The notes under the pieces were generated by a model, which ran no database searches, was not told the origin of the DNA, and was given only the letters and a program-made list of their open reading frames with translations. From Herpetosiphon llansteffanensis (lineage in GTDB: Bacteria > Chloroflexota > Chloroflexia > Chloroflexales > Herpetosiphonaceae), in NCBI RefSeq assembly GCF_003205875.1, contig NZ_PUBZ01000114.1, forward strand, positions 124,001 through 188,000: a stretch of 64,000 nt of DNA, in the 5' to 3' direction. Below are positions 52,991 through 60,656 of the stretch, piece after piece. The position numbers and the translations under genes are program-made. Numbering within the stretch: the stretch's first letter is position 1; each line of letters starts with the position of its first letter.

Positions 52991-53002
52991 AGCAAATTGA
53001 CG

Positions 53003-53617
53003 TTATTGGCGAACGCCTGCGTTGTTGATCTCATTTGGATCAAGTTTGACTGTGCGTTGGCCCGTCATTGGGTCGAAGTTGGCTTGAGGGCTTGGCGCAG
53101 GATTCGCATTCACGCGCTGGCCAGTCATTGGATCGAATGGTGCCTGGCTGCTTGGCGGCGTGTTGTTGACCGCTGGCTCAAAGCCGGTGTTGATTACGCT
53201 TGGCGTGCTTGGTTTGCGGCGCACTTTGCTGCGAGCTGTATTCCACCAAGCGCGGTAGGTGGCGCTGGTATTGGTTTTGCCAAAGGCCAACGGCGCTGCG
53301 AGTGCTAGCACAACAATGGCTGGCACATAGAACAGAATCCGCAAGAAGCTTTCGCCAAATAATGTCGTGCCAGCACCAAACAGAATCAGCGAAACACCAA
53401 CCATGGCGTTGAGCGACCCAAGCTCCATGTTGCGCGTTCGCAATAGCTTCATCAGTTCAGTGCGGTTGCCGAAGAGCAGCAAGCTCCCAGTAACCAATGG
53501 CACAAGCGCCCCAACAATATTGGTGACGATATTGGCGATCATAATTAGCGCTATGATTGCAACCACAACAACGATCACCGTTCCAATCGTCATCATAGTA
53601 TCACGTTGATTTTTCAT
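53003..53617 (-). CDS. Membrane protein with repeated FDPMTGQR tail
   Basis: A 204-residue protein with three to four hydrophobic segments in the first 115 residues (IGTVIVVVVAIIALIMIANIV; LVPLVTGSLLLFG; MVGVSLILFGAG; ILFYVPAIVVLALAAPLAF). The cytoplasmic-looking tail is basic, then Pro/Asn-rich, and holds two copies of FDPMTGQR. That motif recurs in Chloroflexi tails, where I know no function for it. AGGAGG precedes the ATG. Monocistronic between terminators. Confidence 0.65.
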   Translation of the reverse strand: MKNQRDTMMTIGTVIVVVVAIIALIMIANIVTNIVGALVPLVTGSLLLFGNRTELMKLLRTRNMELGSLNAMVGVSLILFGAGTTLFGESFLRILFYVPAIVVLALAAPLAFGKTNTSATYRAWWNTARSKVRRKPSTPSVINTGFEPAVNNTPPSSQAPFDPMTGQRVNANPAPSPQANFDPMTGQRTVKLDPNEINNAGVRQ

Positions 53618-53692
53618 CAGAACCTCCTAGAACGGGTAAACTCCCGTTTGGTTTGCTGTTGATGATACGGCAGCAAGCTCTGAATTGTTGCG

Positions 53693-54328
53693 TTAACGTT
53701 TTGATAGTGCCAAGCGAATGCCAAAGCCAAAAAGAATTAACCCAGTGCTGCCTTCAATCCAAGCCCGCACCTGGGGCTTGAGCATCCAACTGCGCATTTT
53801 ATCCAAACTCAGGGTAATCAAGCCCAACCAAATAATCCCAAGCACAAAGTGAATCGAGGTTAAGAGCAACGAACGCAGCATCACCGGATCGCTTGGGCGA
53901 ATGAATTGGGGCAAGAACGCCAAATAAAACAGGGCAACTTTGGGGTTTAGCACATTGGTTATCAAGCCTTCGCGGTAGGCAAGCCATGGGTTGGCTTTTG
54001 GTTCGCTCGTGGTTGCGAGTTCGTTGGTTGATTGGGTTTGGTTGAAGGCACTGCGCAACGATTGCACCCCAAGATAGCATAAATACAGCGCACCAGCCCA
54101 TTTCACTACACTAAATGCCATTGCCGAGCGGGTTAAAATCAGCGATAAGCCTAGCCCTGAGAGGATGGCGTGAAAAAATAAGCCTGAGCTAACGCCGAGC
54201 GTCGCCAACAATCCGGCTTTGCGGCCACGGGCCAAAACATTGCGCATCACCAACATCGTATCCGCGCCTGGGGTGATCGTCAGTAACGCAACGGCGAGGG
54301 TGTAGCCAATTAATTGAGCATCAAACAT
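53693..54328 (-). CDS. LysE/RhtB-family amino acid exporter
   Basis: A 211-residue membrane protein with about six helices. The N-terminal LAVALLTITPGADTMLVMRN is the family signature (Pro-Gly in the first helix), followed by GLLATLGVSSGLFFHAILSGLGLS and later ISLITNVLNPKVALFYLAFLPQF-type segment. GGAG precedes the ATG. RhtB proteins export threonine, homoserine or similar amino acids; the nearby threonine dehydrogenase gene makes threonine plausible, but the two are convergent and not an operon. Confidence 0.9.
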   Translation of the reverse strand: MFDAQLIGYTLAVALLTITPGADTMLVMRNVLARGRKAGLLATLGVSSGLFFHAILSGLGLSLILTRSAMAFSVVKWAGALYLCYLGVQSLRSAFNQTQSTNELATTSEPKANPWLAYREGLITNVLNPKVALFYLAFLPQFIRPSDPVMLRSLLLTSIHFVLGIIWLGLITLSLDKMRSWMLKPQVRAWIEGSTGLILFGFGIRLALSKR

Positions 54329-54343
54329 GGCGTGCTCCCAAAT

Positions 54344-54373
54344 AAAAACCCCGCTCGTGTTTGTTGAGCGGGG
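54344..54373 (-). terminator. Terminator after gatC
   Basis: CCCCGCTC / GAGCGGGG stem with a 9-base loop, followed on the minus strand by TTTTTATT. Confidence 0.88.
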
Positions 54374-54386
54374 CTGAGCTTAGGGT

Positions 54387-54677
54387 TTATTCATCGAAAA
54401 CGGCTTTGACGCGGAAATAGTCGCCTTGACGATCGGGGGCGTTGGCCAGCGCTGCATCAACTGGCAAACTCGACGTTACCGCATCGACCCGTGTGACATT
54501 GGTTAAATCGGTCACTTGGGCCGTAATCGGCACATCCGTCACATCAACTTCTTGCAACAGCTCAATGTGGTCGAGAATCGAGGAAAGCTGCAAACGCATG
54601 CGCTCCATCTCATCGTCAGCCAATTTTAAACGAGCAAGGTGTGCGACTTGGCGCACTTGTTCAGGGGTTAACGACAT
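54387..54677 (-). CDS. gatC: Aspartyl/glutamyl-tRNA amidotransferase subunit C
   Basis: Small subunit of the GatCAB complex that converts Glu-tRNA(Gln) and/or Asp-tRNA(Asn) to the amides. 96 residues. The N-terminus SLTPEQVRQVAHLARLKLAD and the mid region ILDHIELLQEVDVTDVP are family hallmarks; the C-terminal block is APDRQGDYFRVKAV. Start ATG 54677 with GAGG upstream gives the usual length; the longer frame would run through the neighbouring small gene. gatA and gatB are not adjacent. Confidence 0.95.
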   Translation of the reverse strand: MSLTPEQVRQVAHLARLKLADDEMERMRLQLSSILDHIELLQEVDVTDVPITAQVTDLTNVTRVDAVTSSLPVDAALANAPDRQGDYFRVKAVFDE

Positions 54678-54694
54678 AACATCCTCACAATTAA

Positions 54695-54874
54695 CTACGA
54701 GCGCGAACGGTAGCCCATGATCGCCCCGCCGATGACCGAAAGCAGCAGCACAACAATTAATACTGGTTGCTCGACGTTGAGTACCCAACCAACCATACTG
54801 GCCATCATGCCACTGAAAATTCCACTGCCGATTGCATAGCCAAGCCGATTTGGCTGCGATTTAGGTTTTGCCAT
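54695..54874 (-). CDS. 59-residue membrane protein upstream of gatC
   Basis: Found by reading the minus strand between gatC and the lipoprotein gene. It begins MAKPKSQPNRLGYAIGSG, has a first hydrophobic segment (AIGSGIFSGMMASMVGW) and a second (PVLIVVLLLSVIGGAIMG), and ends YRSRS. GAGG lies 5 bases before the ATG. The stop is 17 bases before the gatC start, so the two are probably co-transcribed. No family recognised; the two-helix hairpin with charged ends is typical of small membrane proteins. Confidence 0.65.
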   Translation of the reverse strand: MAKPKSQPNRLGYAIGSGIFSGMMASMVGWVLNVEQPVLIVVLLLSVIGGAIMGYRSRS

Positions 54875-54969
54875 TGCTGCCTCGATTGTACCAGATTTCG
54901 TTCTGGGAACTTTTATGAATCACGTGGCGTTAGTCTAGCATAAACAAATCATTTGAAAGGAAACTTCCA

Positions 54970-55776
54970 GTGCTTCGACGAATTACGGCAATTGCTGCCC
55001 TTTTGATTTTGACTGCCTGTGGTGGCCAAACCACCCCAACCACTGTTCCCACCACTGCTGGCGGGAATCAAACTATCGCCACCGCAACGCCTGCAGTTAC
55101 TGGTGGCTATGCCTACGATACCAGCGCCGCAGTAACGATCTTGGAATTGCGCAATGAAGGTGGGTTTGTGACCCCACTGTATAATAAATTGTTGGCCGTG
55201 CCCCAGTTTCGCTTGTATGGCAATGGCGAGTTAATTTATCAATATTATGATGCAGATGGCAAAATGTTCTGGCAACAAACCACCCTCAACGAGAGCCAAA
55301 TTAAGCAATTGCTGAGCGATGTACTTGGCGCTGAAAAGGATTTTTGTCTCGATACGCCGCTGGGCGATCCAGAACCAATGATTTCAGATGTTAATGTAAC
55401 CACCTTGACCGTGAATTTGACTGATGGTTCGTGCAGTGCCCAAGCTTATGCTGCTTTTTCAGAACAACGCTCAGGCTTGAATGCAGATGGTCAACGCCGC
55501 TTCGTTCAATTCCGCAAAGCTTTGGCCGCCGTTGAAACCTTGATGAAGGCCGAAACTAAGCCATATCAAGCTCAAGGCGTGACGATTTACTTGGAGCCAG
55601 CAGCTGCCGAAGAGTTGGCAACTGCCGCAGAATGGACGTTCAAGGCTGAGTTGCGCGAAGGCAATGTCGTGACCGATAGCGAAGCCGCCGCGATTCTCGA
55701 ATTTGCTGGCCAGCCAACCTTGGTCAAATCTGGCGATAAAGCATTCCGCGCGTTGGCAGTGCCAATTTTGCCATAA
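54970..55776 (+). CDS. Lipoprotein of unknown function
   Basis: A 268-residue exported lipoprotein: the signal peptide MLRRITAIAALLILTAC ends in the lipobox L-T-A-C, with Cys17 as the acylated residue. A Thr/Pro-rich linker follows. The remainder is a mixed alpha/beta domain with acidic repeats of VTTLTVNL type and no known motif. The start is GTG 54970. It is followed by a cluster of GC-rich palindromic repeats. Role unknown. Confidence 0.75.
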   Translation: MLRRITAIAALLILTACGGQTTPTTVPTTAGGNQTIATATPAVTGGYAYDTSAAVTILELRNEGGFVTPLYNKLLAVPQFRLYGNGELIYQYYDADGKMFWQQTTLNESQIKQLLSDVLGAEKDFCLDTPLGDPEPMISDVNVTTLTVNLTDGSCSAQAYAAFSEQRSGLNADGQRRFVQFRKALAAVETLMKAETKPYQAQGVTIYLEPAAAEELATAAEWTFKAELREGNVVTDSEAAAILEFAGQPTLVKSGDKAFRALAVPILP

Positions 55777-55783
55777 GTGAAAG

Positions 55784-55935
55784 CCCCTCACCCCAACCCC
55801 TCTCCCGTGGCGCGGGAGCGGGGCTTTTTGGTTAGGTGGTTTTCGCCGAAATCGTGGTGAAAACGCGCTGCTCCCCCTCGCCCGCGTTCAGTGGGAGAGG
55901 GGGCTGGGGGTGCTTTCAAGGGTGGTTTTTAAGAT
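55784..55935. repeat. 152-bp palindromic repeat, first unit of a tandem pair
   Basis: Begins CCCCTCACCCCAACCCCTCT and carries the inverted counterpart GGGAGAGGGGGCTGGGGGTG about 125 bases later. The internal hairpin CTCCCGTGGCGCGGGAG is followed by TTTTT and may also terminate the lipoprotein transcript. Confidence 0.85.
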
Positions 55936-56072
55936 CCCCTCACCCCAGCCCCTCTCCCGTGGCGTGGGAGCGGGGCTTTTTGGTTAGGTGGTTTTCGCCG
56001 AAATCGTGGTGAAAACGCGCTGCTCCCCCTCGCCCGCGTTCAGTGGGAGAGTGGGCTGGGGGGTGAGGGAAT
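55936..56072. repeat. Second unit of the tandem palindromic repeat
   Basis: Nearly identical to 55784-55920, differing at a few positions (for example CGTGGGAG for CGCGGGAG). Its right arm is fuller, ending GGGCTGGGGGGTGAGGG. Confidence 0.85.
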
Positions 56073-56100
56073 ACTTGCCACCACCAAATTGGATTAAAAC

Positions 56101-56133
56101 CCTACCCTTGAAAGGGGTTGGGGTGAGGGAATA
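56101..56133. repeat. Partial third copy of the GC-rich repeat
   Basis: CCTACCCTTGAAAGGGG followed by TTGGGGTGAGGGAATA repeats the right arm only. It ends within 3 bases of the stop codon of the next gene and could help terminate that leftward transcript. Confidence 0.6.
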
Positions 56134-56135
56134 AA

Positions 56136-56456
56136 TCACTTAACGGCGTTGATTAGCACCATTAAAATAATCAACCCAGCTAAGGCAGCTAAACCAAATT
56201 GATGCATAATATTCGCATAGCGATTTTGGCGAATTTCAAGCGGCAGCGCTTCTTTCGGCACAACTTGGCGACGCAAGCAGTTGGGGCAGGTTTCAACATA
56301 CTGATGGCTGGTAATCAAGCCAAAAATAAAATACAAATGAATGTAGCTGTAGATGAAATGCACATTAAAAGGGACGTTTAATTGACAGCCCGGGCAGACG
56401 TGCCAAAACGTTTTTAATGTATCGACAACGTTACCCCGTTTTCCAAAAAAGATCAT
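56136..56456 (-). CDS. Zinc-ribbon membrane protein
   Basis: A 106-residue protein. Two C-x-x-C pairs, VCPGCQLNV near residue 21 and TCPNCLRRQ near 57, form a probable zinc ribbon, as in small zinc_ribbon_15-like proteins. Between them is an aromatic segment (FIYSYIHLYFIFGLI). A C-terminal membrane helix (AALAGLIILMVLINAV) anchors it. Last gene of the leftward hydrolase/methyltransferase operon. Function unknown. Confidence 0.7.
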   Translation of the reverse strand: MIFFGKRGNVVDTLKTFWHVCPGCQLNVPFNVHFIYSYIHLYFIFGLITSHQYVETCPNCLRRQVVPKEALPLEIRQNRYANIMHQFGLAALAGLIILMVLINAVK

Positions 56457-56474
56457 GGCAGTATGTTCCTCTCT

Positions 56475-57167
56475 CTATTCGTTGTTAATTGGCTCCCCAG
56501 TGGCGCGGTCGAGGCGTGGGCGCAAGAAGTTGTAAACAGCGCCCCGGCGATTGGCGCTCAGTTTGCTCCAAGTTAGGCTGATAATTTCGTGCAAATGCTC
56601 AGGATTGAGTTTATTGATCATGCCGCTGCGTACCAGCAAGCGCTGCAAACCGCCGCGTGGCTCCAGCCCAATATCAACCGTGGCAGTGCCAGCGATCGAG
56701 CACCCATCTTCGGCAACGCGCAATAGTTCATCAATTAATGTTTCGGCGTGCGGCACAACCTGCAAGCCATTTAATGTCACAATTTGGCTGAATTGATCGG
56801 CATGAAAGGGTAGCGCTGTCATATCGGCACAAATTAAATGCACATTGATAATGCCTTTTTTTGCTAGCTCAGCTTGGGCCGCTCGCAACATCGGCATAGC
56901 CAAATCGATGCCAACCACCTGTAAATTGGGGCGTTGCGCATAGAGATCGAGGGTTAATCGGCCTGTGCCGATCGGCGCTTCGATTGCCCAACCGTCGTGC
57001 TGCAAGGCTTTTGCTACGAGCGCTGTTTGTTCAGTGCCAGCCATTCCCAGCCAACGAAAAACCCCGTGATGCACCAACACATCATAGGCACGGGGAAATT
57101 TATAGGGCAATTGCTGAATCAAAGGACGCAGGCCAGCTAAAAAGCGCTTCACAACGATCATCTCCAA
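56475..57167 (-). CDS. SAM-dependent methyltransferase (class I)
   Basis: A 230-residue Rossmann-fold methyltransferase. Motif I is IEAPIGTGRLTLDLY near residue 59, motif II LQVVGIDLAMPMLRAAQAE near 78 with the acidic residue for SAM ribose, and motif IV VTLNGLQVVPHAE near 130. The target is unknown; small-molecule or lipid methylation is likeliest. The start is uncertain: TTG 57167 and ATG 57161 are both possible and neither has an ideal ribosome site. In an operon with a hydrolase gene and two small membrane-protein genes. Confidence 0.82.
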   Translation of the reverse strand: MEMIVVKRFLAGLRPLIQQLPYKFPRAYDVLVHHGVFRWLGMAGTEQTALVAKALQHDGWAIEAPIGTGRLTLDLYAQRPNLQVVGIDLAMPMLRAAQAELAKKGIINVHLICADMTALPFHADQFSQIVTLNGLQVVPHAETLIDELLRVAEDGCSIAGTATVDIGLEPRGGLQRLLVRSGMINKLNPEHLHEIISLTWSKLSANRRGAVYNFLRPRLDRATGEPINNE

Positions 57168-57201
57168 TTAAAAGACCTGCTGTATTATAGCCAAATCTGA
57201 A

Positions 57202-57498
57202 TTATTTGCGACTAAACAACCCACTAAACCAGCCCCGAATTATTAAAAACCAATTGCGAATGCCAAGCGCCAAGCCCAATGCTGCCGCGCCAAAGGCCAC
57301 TAAGCCCAGCCAACGAATTTGCCAGATTGCGCTGCCAGCTAACGCCATTATAGTAATTACCACACAGATATCAATTAACCAACGCTGTTGTTGCGAGTTT
57401 TGGTGATTGCTGCGCTGGCTAATGCGCTGCCAAAGCCAACCGCCCAAGGTTATGAGCGCAATCCATTCCCAAACTGATAACCGCATGAGCCACCGCAT
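57202..57498 (-). CDS. Small hypothetical membrane protein
   Basis: A 98-residue protein with about three hydrophobic segments (VWEWIALITLGGWLW; WLIDICVVITIMALAGSAIW; WLGLVAFGAAALGLALGI) and a basic C-terminus. AGGAG precedes the ATG. It lies 34 bases ahead of the methyltransferase gene. No family recognised. Confidence 0.6.
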   Translation of the reverse strand: MRWLMRLSVWEWIALITLGGWLWQRISQRSNHQNSQQQRWLIDICVVITIMALAGSAIWQIRWLGLVAFGAAALGLALGIRNWFLIIRGWFSGLFSRK

Positions 57499-57541
57499 AA
57501 ACGCTCCTGACGCTCAATAACGCTGGCTTATTATGACACGT

Positions 57542-58417
57542 TTAGGCAGTTTTTTCGATCCATGCGACAACTTCGCGGTTGACATAAGCTTCTTGCTCTG
57601 CATACGGTAAATGCCCGACCTTGGGAATTGCCAACAGATCGGCGTGGGGAAGCGTCAATTTTAGCCATTGGGCCTGCTTAAATGGCACAATCGGATCGTG
57701 TTGGCCATGCACGATTAAGGTCGGAACGGCGGTTGGCTTGGCTAGAATCAAGGGGCGTAAATCGGCATGTTTGAGCACAGTTGTGATGCCAGCGATGCCA
57801 GCAATCGGCGTTTGTTGCATTTGGCCATAGCCATCGCTGATTGTTTTAATCACTTTGGGGTTACTATAAAAGCCTTGACGATCTTTGATGAAGGCAACCA
57901 GCGATTTGGAAAAAGCCCAATGGCTATAGCGGCCCAAGCCAAGCGAGCTATGAATAATTGCTTTGAGCAAGCTTGGTTTCCCCACAAAACGCTGCCATAA
58001 ACTCACAATTCCAGTGAGTTCCGACCAAACAACTGGCGATAGCACAATCAGTCGTTTGACCAATTCTGGCGCTTGGTGGGCAATGCCCAAGGCAATCAAG
58101 CCGCCTGTTGAGTGGCCGATGATCGTGGCTGGCTGGCCATTGCTGATTTTTTTGAGGCTAGCGATGCCAGTTTCAATCAAGTGCTCTTGGGTCCAGCGAT
58201 TCCATTGCTTTTTTGGCTGATTGGGCACTGAGCCATGCCCGGGCAAGCCGACAAGTTGCACCTCGCCATGCGGCCACAGCGCATCCCACAGCCAAAAACG
58301 GTTTACAGCGGTAATGCCATGCCATGCGATAAATTGTTCAGCGCCAGTGCTGCGTTGTAAAACCCGAATCGCCTCTGCGCCAACCGTGCCCTGAACGCTG
58401 ATTGTATACTCATCCAT
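57542..58417 (-). CDS. Alpha/beta hydrolase
   Basis: A 291-residue serine hydrolase of the alpha/beta fold. The nucleophile elbow is GHSTGG (Ser near residue 101), the catalytic Asp lies in VHGQHDPIVPF near 237 and the His in KVGHLPYAEQEAY near 266. The oxyanion region is FIAWHGITAVNRF near 32. GAGGAG precedes the ATG. First gene of a leftward operon and divergent from a TetR gene across a region with two palindromes. Substrate unknown; esterase or lactonase possible. Confidence 0.88.
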   Translation of the reverse strand: MDEYTISVQGTVGAEAIRVLQRSTGAEQFIAWHGITAVNRFWLWDALWPHGEVQLVGLPGHGSVPNQPKKQWNRWTQEHLIETGIASLKKISNGQPATIIGHSTGGLIALGIAHQAPELVKRLIVLSPVVWSELTGIVSLWQRFVGKPSLLKAIIHSSLGLGRYSHWAFSKSLVAFIKDRQGFYSNPKVIKTISDGYGQMQQTPIAGIAGITTVLKHADLRPLILAKPTAVPTLIVHGQHDPIVPFKQAQWLKLTLPHADLLAIPKVGHLPYAEQEAYVNREVVAWIEKTA

Positions 58418-58460
58418 GGTATGCTCCTCTTATGGCCATGAATTGCTTACGCTTGTAAAC

Positions 58461-58473
58461 GCAAGTTTCCTGC
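58461..58473. promoter_or_regulatory. Operator-like palindrome, hydrolase side
   Basis: GCAAGTTTCCTGC is an imperfect copy of the perfect palindrome at 58510. The pair is arranged as an inverted repeat of 20 bases (GCAAGTTTCCTGCATTATGC and its near complement), centred between the divergent hydrolase and TetR genes. Confidence 0.6.
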
Positions 58474-58509
58474 ATTATGCGCTAACTATAGAATAATTGT
58501 TGGCTTAAT

Positions 58510-58522
58510 GCAAGAAACTTGC
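58510..58522. promoter_or_regulatory. Operator-like palindrome, TetR side
   Basis: GCAAGAAACTTGC is a perfect palindrome with 5-base arms and a 3-base centre, 26 bases before the TetR start codon. It is the likely binding site of that regulator. Confidence 0.65.
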
Positions 58523-58547
58523 AATAATAATAGAAGGATTATGCATA

Positions 58548-59168
58548 ATGAAACCAGAGCCATCGGAAGCAGAGCACGAGCAAGACACGGTTTATCAATC
58601 GTTGCTGCATCGCCAACGCCCAGGCGGGCGCAGCGCCAAAGTACATGCGGCAGTGTTGCAAGCCACTGGCGAGTTGTTGCTCGAGCAGGGTTATGCTCAA
58701 TTGCGCATCGGCGATGTGGCCCAACGGGCGGGCGTGCATGAAACCTCGATCTATCGGCGCTGGAAAACCAAAGCCATGCTGGTTGCTGATACCGTGTTAG
58801 CATTGTTTGATCAGCATGTGCCGAACCCTGATACTGGGGCGTTTCGCGATGATGTTTTGAGCTTTTTGCCGAGTTTGGTGCGCTATTTGCAATCGCCTGA
58901 GGGTGCTGCACTCAGTCGCGCGTGTGTTGATGTTTCCAATTTGGCCGAAGCTGCTGAGGCGCGGCAAGCAGTTTGGGGCATTTGGGTTGCGCAATTTGCG
59001 GTGTTGGTCGAGCGGGCGATTGAGCGTGGCGAATTGCCAGCGGCAACAAATGCCCAAATTTTTCTAGAGATGTTGATTGGGCCGTTTTTCTTGCGCTTGT
59101 TGGTGACTGGCGAACCATTCGGCGAGGATATGGCGACCCAGGTGATTGACCTGCTCTTACACAATTAA
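58548..59168 (+). CDS. TetR-family transcriptional regulator
   Basis: A 206-residue repressor. The helix-turn-helix lies at residues about 36-80, with IGDVAQRAGVHETSIYRRW as the recognition region; the C-terminal 120 residues are the helical ligand domain, ending LIGPFFLRLLVTGEPFGED (TetR_C-type). A charged N-terminal tail of about 25 residues precedes the HTH. AAGGA is 9 bases upstream of the ATG. It is divergent from the alpha/beta hydrolase operon and probably represses both directions through the two palindromes. Confidence 0.9.
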   Translation: MKPEPSEAEHEQDTVYQSLLHRQRPGGRSAKVHAAVLQATGELLLEQGYAQLRIGDVAQRAGVHETSIYRRWKTKAMLVADTVLALFDQHVPNPDTGAFRDDVLSFLPSLVRYLQSPEGAALSRACVDVSNLAEAAEARQAVWGIWVAQFAVLVERAIERGELPAATNAQIFLEMLIGPFFLRLLVTGEPFGEDMATQVIDLLLHN

Positions 59169-59169
59169 A

Positions 59170-59205
59170 AAAACAACGCAATCGTTCGAACGATTGCGTT
59201 GTTTT
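59170..59205. terminator. Perfect 36-bp palindromic bidirectional terminator
   Basis: AAAACAACGCAATCGTT and its exact complement meet at TTCGAA. The A and T tails allow termination on both strands between convergent genes. Confidence 0.93.
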
Positions 59206-59218
59206 GGGTTAATCAAAC

Positions 59219-59641
59219 TTAGTGATTGCGTTGTTTGTCTGCTTGCTCGCGAGCTTTTTCAGCAGCATTGTTGGCTGCTTCTGCTATATTGCGAGCTTTT
59301 TCTGCAGCAGTATCGGTTGGAGTTTCATCGCGATCGCGGCCAACTAAGTTACCAGCAAAATCTTTGGTGTATTCGGCAAACCCACGATCGTGTGGGGTAT
59401 CGGCTTCGCCTTCTTCGCGGCGTTCGTGAGCGCGATCATTACCAAACATGTTGCTGACAAAATCTTTGGTGTATTCAACAATGCCACGGTCGCGTGGTTT
59501 GTTCGATTCATCTTCAACTTCAGCACGTTGGGTTGCTGGTTCGTTATTTGGCGTTTCATCGCGATCAAACAAATTTTGAATAAAATCTTTGGCTTTTTCG
59601 CCAAAACCAGGTTCATCGTGATTTTTTTGTTCGTTGTTCAT
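59219..59641 (-). CDS. Charged repeat protein with three KDF-type repeats
   Basis: A 140-residue hydrophilic protein without signal peptide. It holds three copies of an acidic/basic unit: AKDFIQNLFDRDETP, YTKDFVSNMFGNDR and YTKDFAGNLVGRDRDETP, the last two introduced by DRG-[IF]-[VA]-EYTKDF. The C-terminus is an Ala/Glu/Lys helix (AAEKARNIAEAANNAAEKA) that could form a coiled coil. Start ATG 59641 is set by GGAGG. It is the last gene of the leftward ABC/rhomboid operon. Function unknown; disordered or desiccation/stress-type proteins look similar. Confidence 0.7.
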   Translation of the reverse strand: MNNEQKNHDEPGFGEKAKDFIQNLFDRDETPNNEPATQRAEVEDESNKPRDRGIVEYTKDFVSNMFGNDRAHERREEGEADTPHDRGFAEYTKDFAGNLVGRDRDETPTDTAAEKARNIAEAANNAAEKAREQADKQRNH

Positions 59642-59660
59642 GATCAATTCCTCCAAATAA

Positions 59661-60350
59661 TTAGGCTTTCGGGCGTTGAGCCAATTGGGGGGATGGTTGA
59701 ATGCGGCTTAGCACAAAGCCAATCACAACCCCAGCGATAAAGCCACCAGCATGCGCAGCATAGGCAACGCCGCCACTGGTTTGACTAGTTGTTGTAATGG
59801 TGGCGAAGGTGGCAATGAATTGTTGCACTGCCCACAAGCCAATCATCATCCAAGCAGGAACCGTTTGCACGAAACGCCCGAGCAAGACTTTAACCGAATT
59901 GCTGCGGAACATAACGATATAGGCTCCAAGGATCCCCGAAATCGCGCCTGATGCCCCGACGCTGGGAATTCCAGCACTCGCTGAGTTTAGGTTAAGCAGA
60001 ATGTGTGCCGCCGAAGCAATTAGGCCAGTTATCAAATAAAAAGCCAGATACTTGACATGGCCGAAAGCATCTTCGACGTTATCGCCAAAGACAAATAAAA
60101 ACAGCATATTCCCGATTAAGTGTGCCCAACCACCATGCAAAAACATCGAGGTAAACAGCGTGATCCAGCCATCGCCAGCTGCGATGCGTTCAGGCACTGC
60201 GCCCCAAGTCATAATAAAATCTTGCAAGGCTTGGCTTTCGCTGCCCAACGAAATTTCGTAGAAGAACACCAGCACATTGAGCGCAATCAGGCCATAGGTT
60301 ACATAACCGCGCCGCCGGAGTTTGGAGTTATCATCGCCTAATGGAAACAT
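59661..60350 (-). CDS. Rhomboid-family intramembrane serine protease
   Basis: A 229-residue protein with about six to seven membrane helices. The catalytic Ser lies in GASGAISGILGAY near residue 134 and the His in YAAHAGGFIAG near 198; the HGGWAHLIGNMLFLFVFGD block near 71-90 is the conserved L1/helix-2 region of rhomboids. An N-terminal acidic segment precedes helix 1. AGGAG precedes the ATG. It cleaves membrane-protein substrates within the bilayer; the substrate is unknown. 12 bases after the YtxH-like gene. Confidence 0.93.
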   Translation of the reverse strand: MFPLGDDNSKLRRRGYVTYGLIALNVLVFFYEISLGSESQALQDFIMTWGAVPERIAAGDGWITLFTSMFLHGGWAHLIGNMLFLFVFGDNVEDAFGHVKYLAFYLITGLIASAAHILLNLNSASAGIPSVGASGAISGILGAYIVMFRSNSVKVLLGRFVQTVPAWMMIGLWAVQQFIATFATITTTSQTSGGVAYAAHAGGFIAGVVIGFVLSRIQPSPQLAQRPKA

Positions 60351-60362
60351 GGTGCTGCTCCT

Positions 60363-60614
60363 TTATAAAACGCTGTGCTTTTCAGCACCATTTTGCCAAT
60401 ACTCTTGCTTATCGAGCGCGGCTGCACCATGCTCGTCGTGTTCAATTGTGCTCGCTGTGGTTGGCAGGGTTTGATCAAACAAGCCCAAAATGCGTTTTTT
60501 CAGGAGTTGGCGGCTTTCAGCCCCTGTTTGGGGCGCTGTCAGGGCAGCAGTTGCCAAACCTAACAGAAAATATTTGCCTGCCATCCAAATGGTTTTGAAA
60601 AAATGTCCAAACAT
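60363..60614 (-). CDS. Small YtxH-like membrane protein
   Basis: An 83-residue protein. A single hydrophobic helix (MAGKYFLLGLATAALTAP) is followed by PQTGAESRQLLKKRI, the A-P-x-x-G-x-x-x-R pattern of YtxH-like stress proteins. The rest is polar. GGAGG precedes the ATG. Between the ABC permease and the rhomboid genes in one operon. Confidence 0.65.
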   Translation of the reverse strand: MFGHFFKTIWMAGKYFLLGLATAALTAPQTGAESRQLLKKRILGLFDQTLPTTASTIEHDEHGAAALDKQEYWQNGAEKHSVL

Positions 60615-60656
60615 TGCGTTTCCTCCATGGTATTGGTGCTTGATACTCGGTTTATG

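Noticed and set aside
55784-56072. CRISPR array
   Set aside because: Only two full units with no spacers, and the units are GC-rich palindromes far longer than CRISPR repeats.
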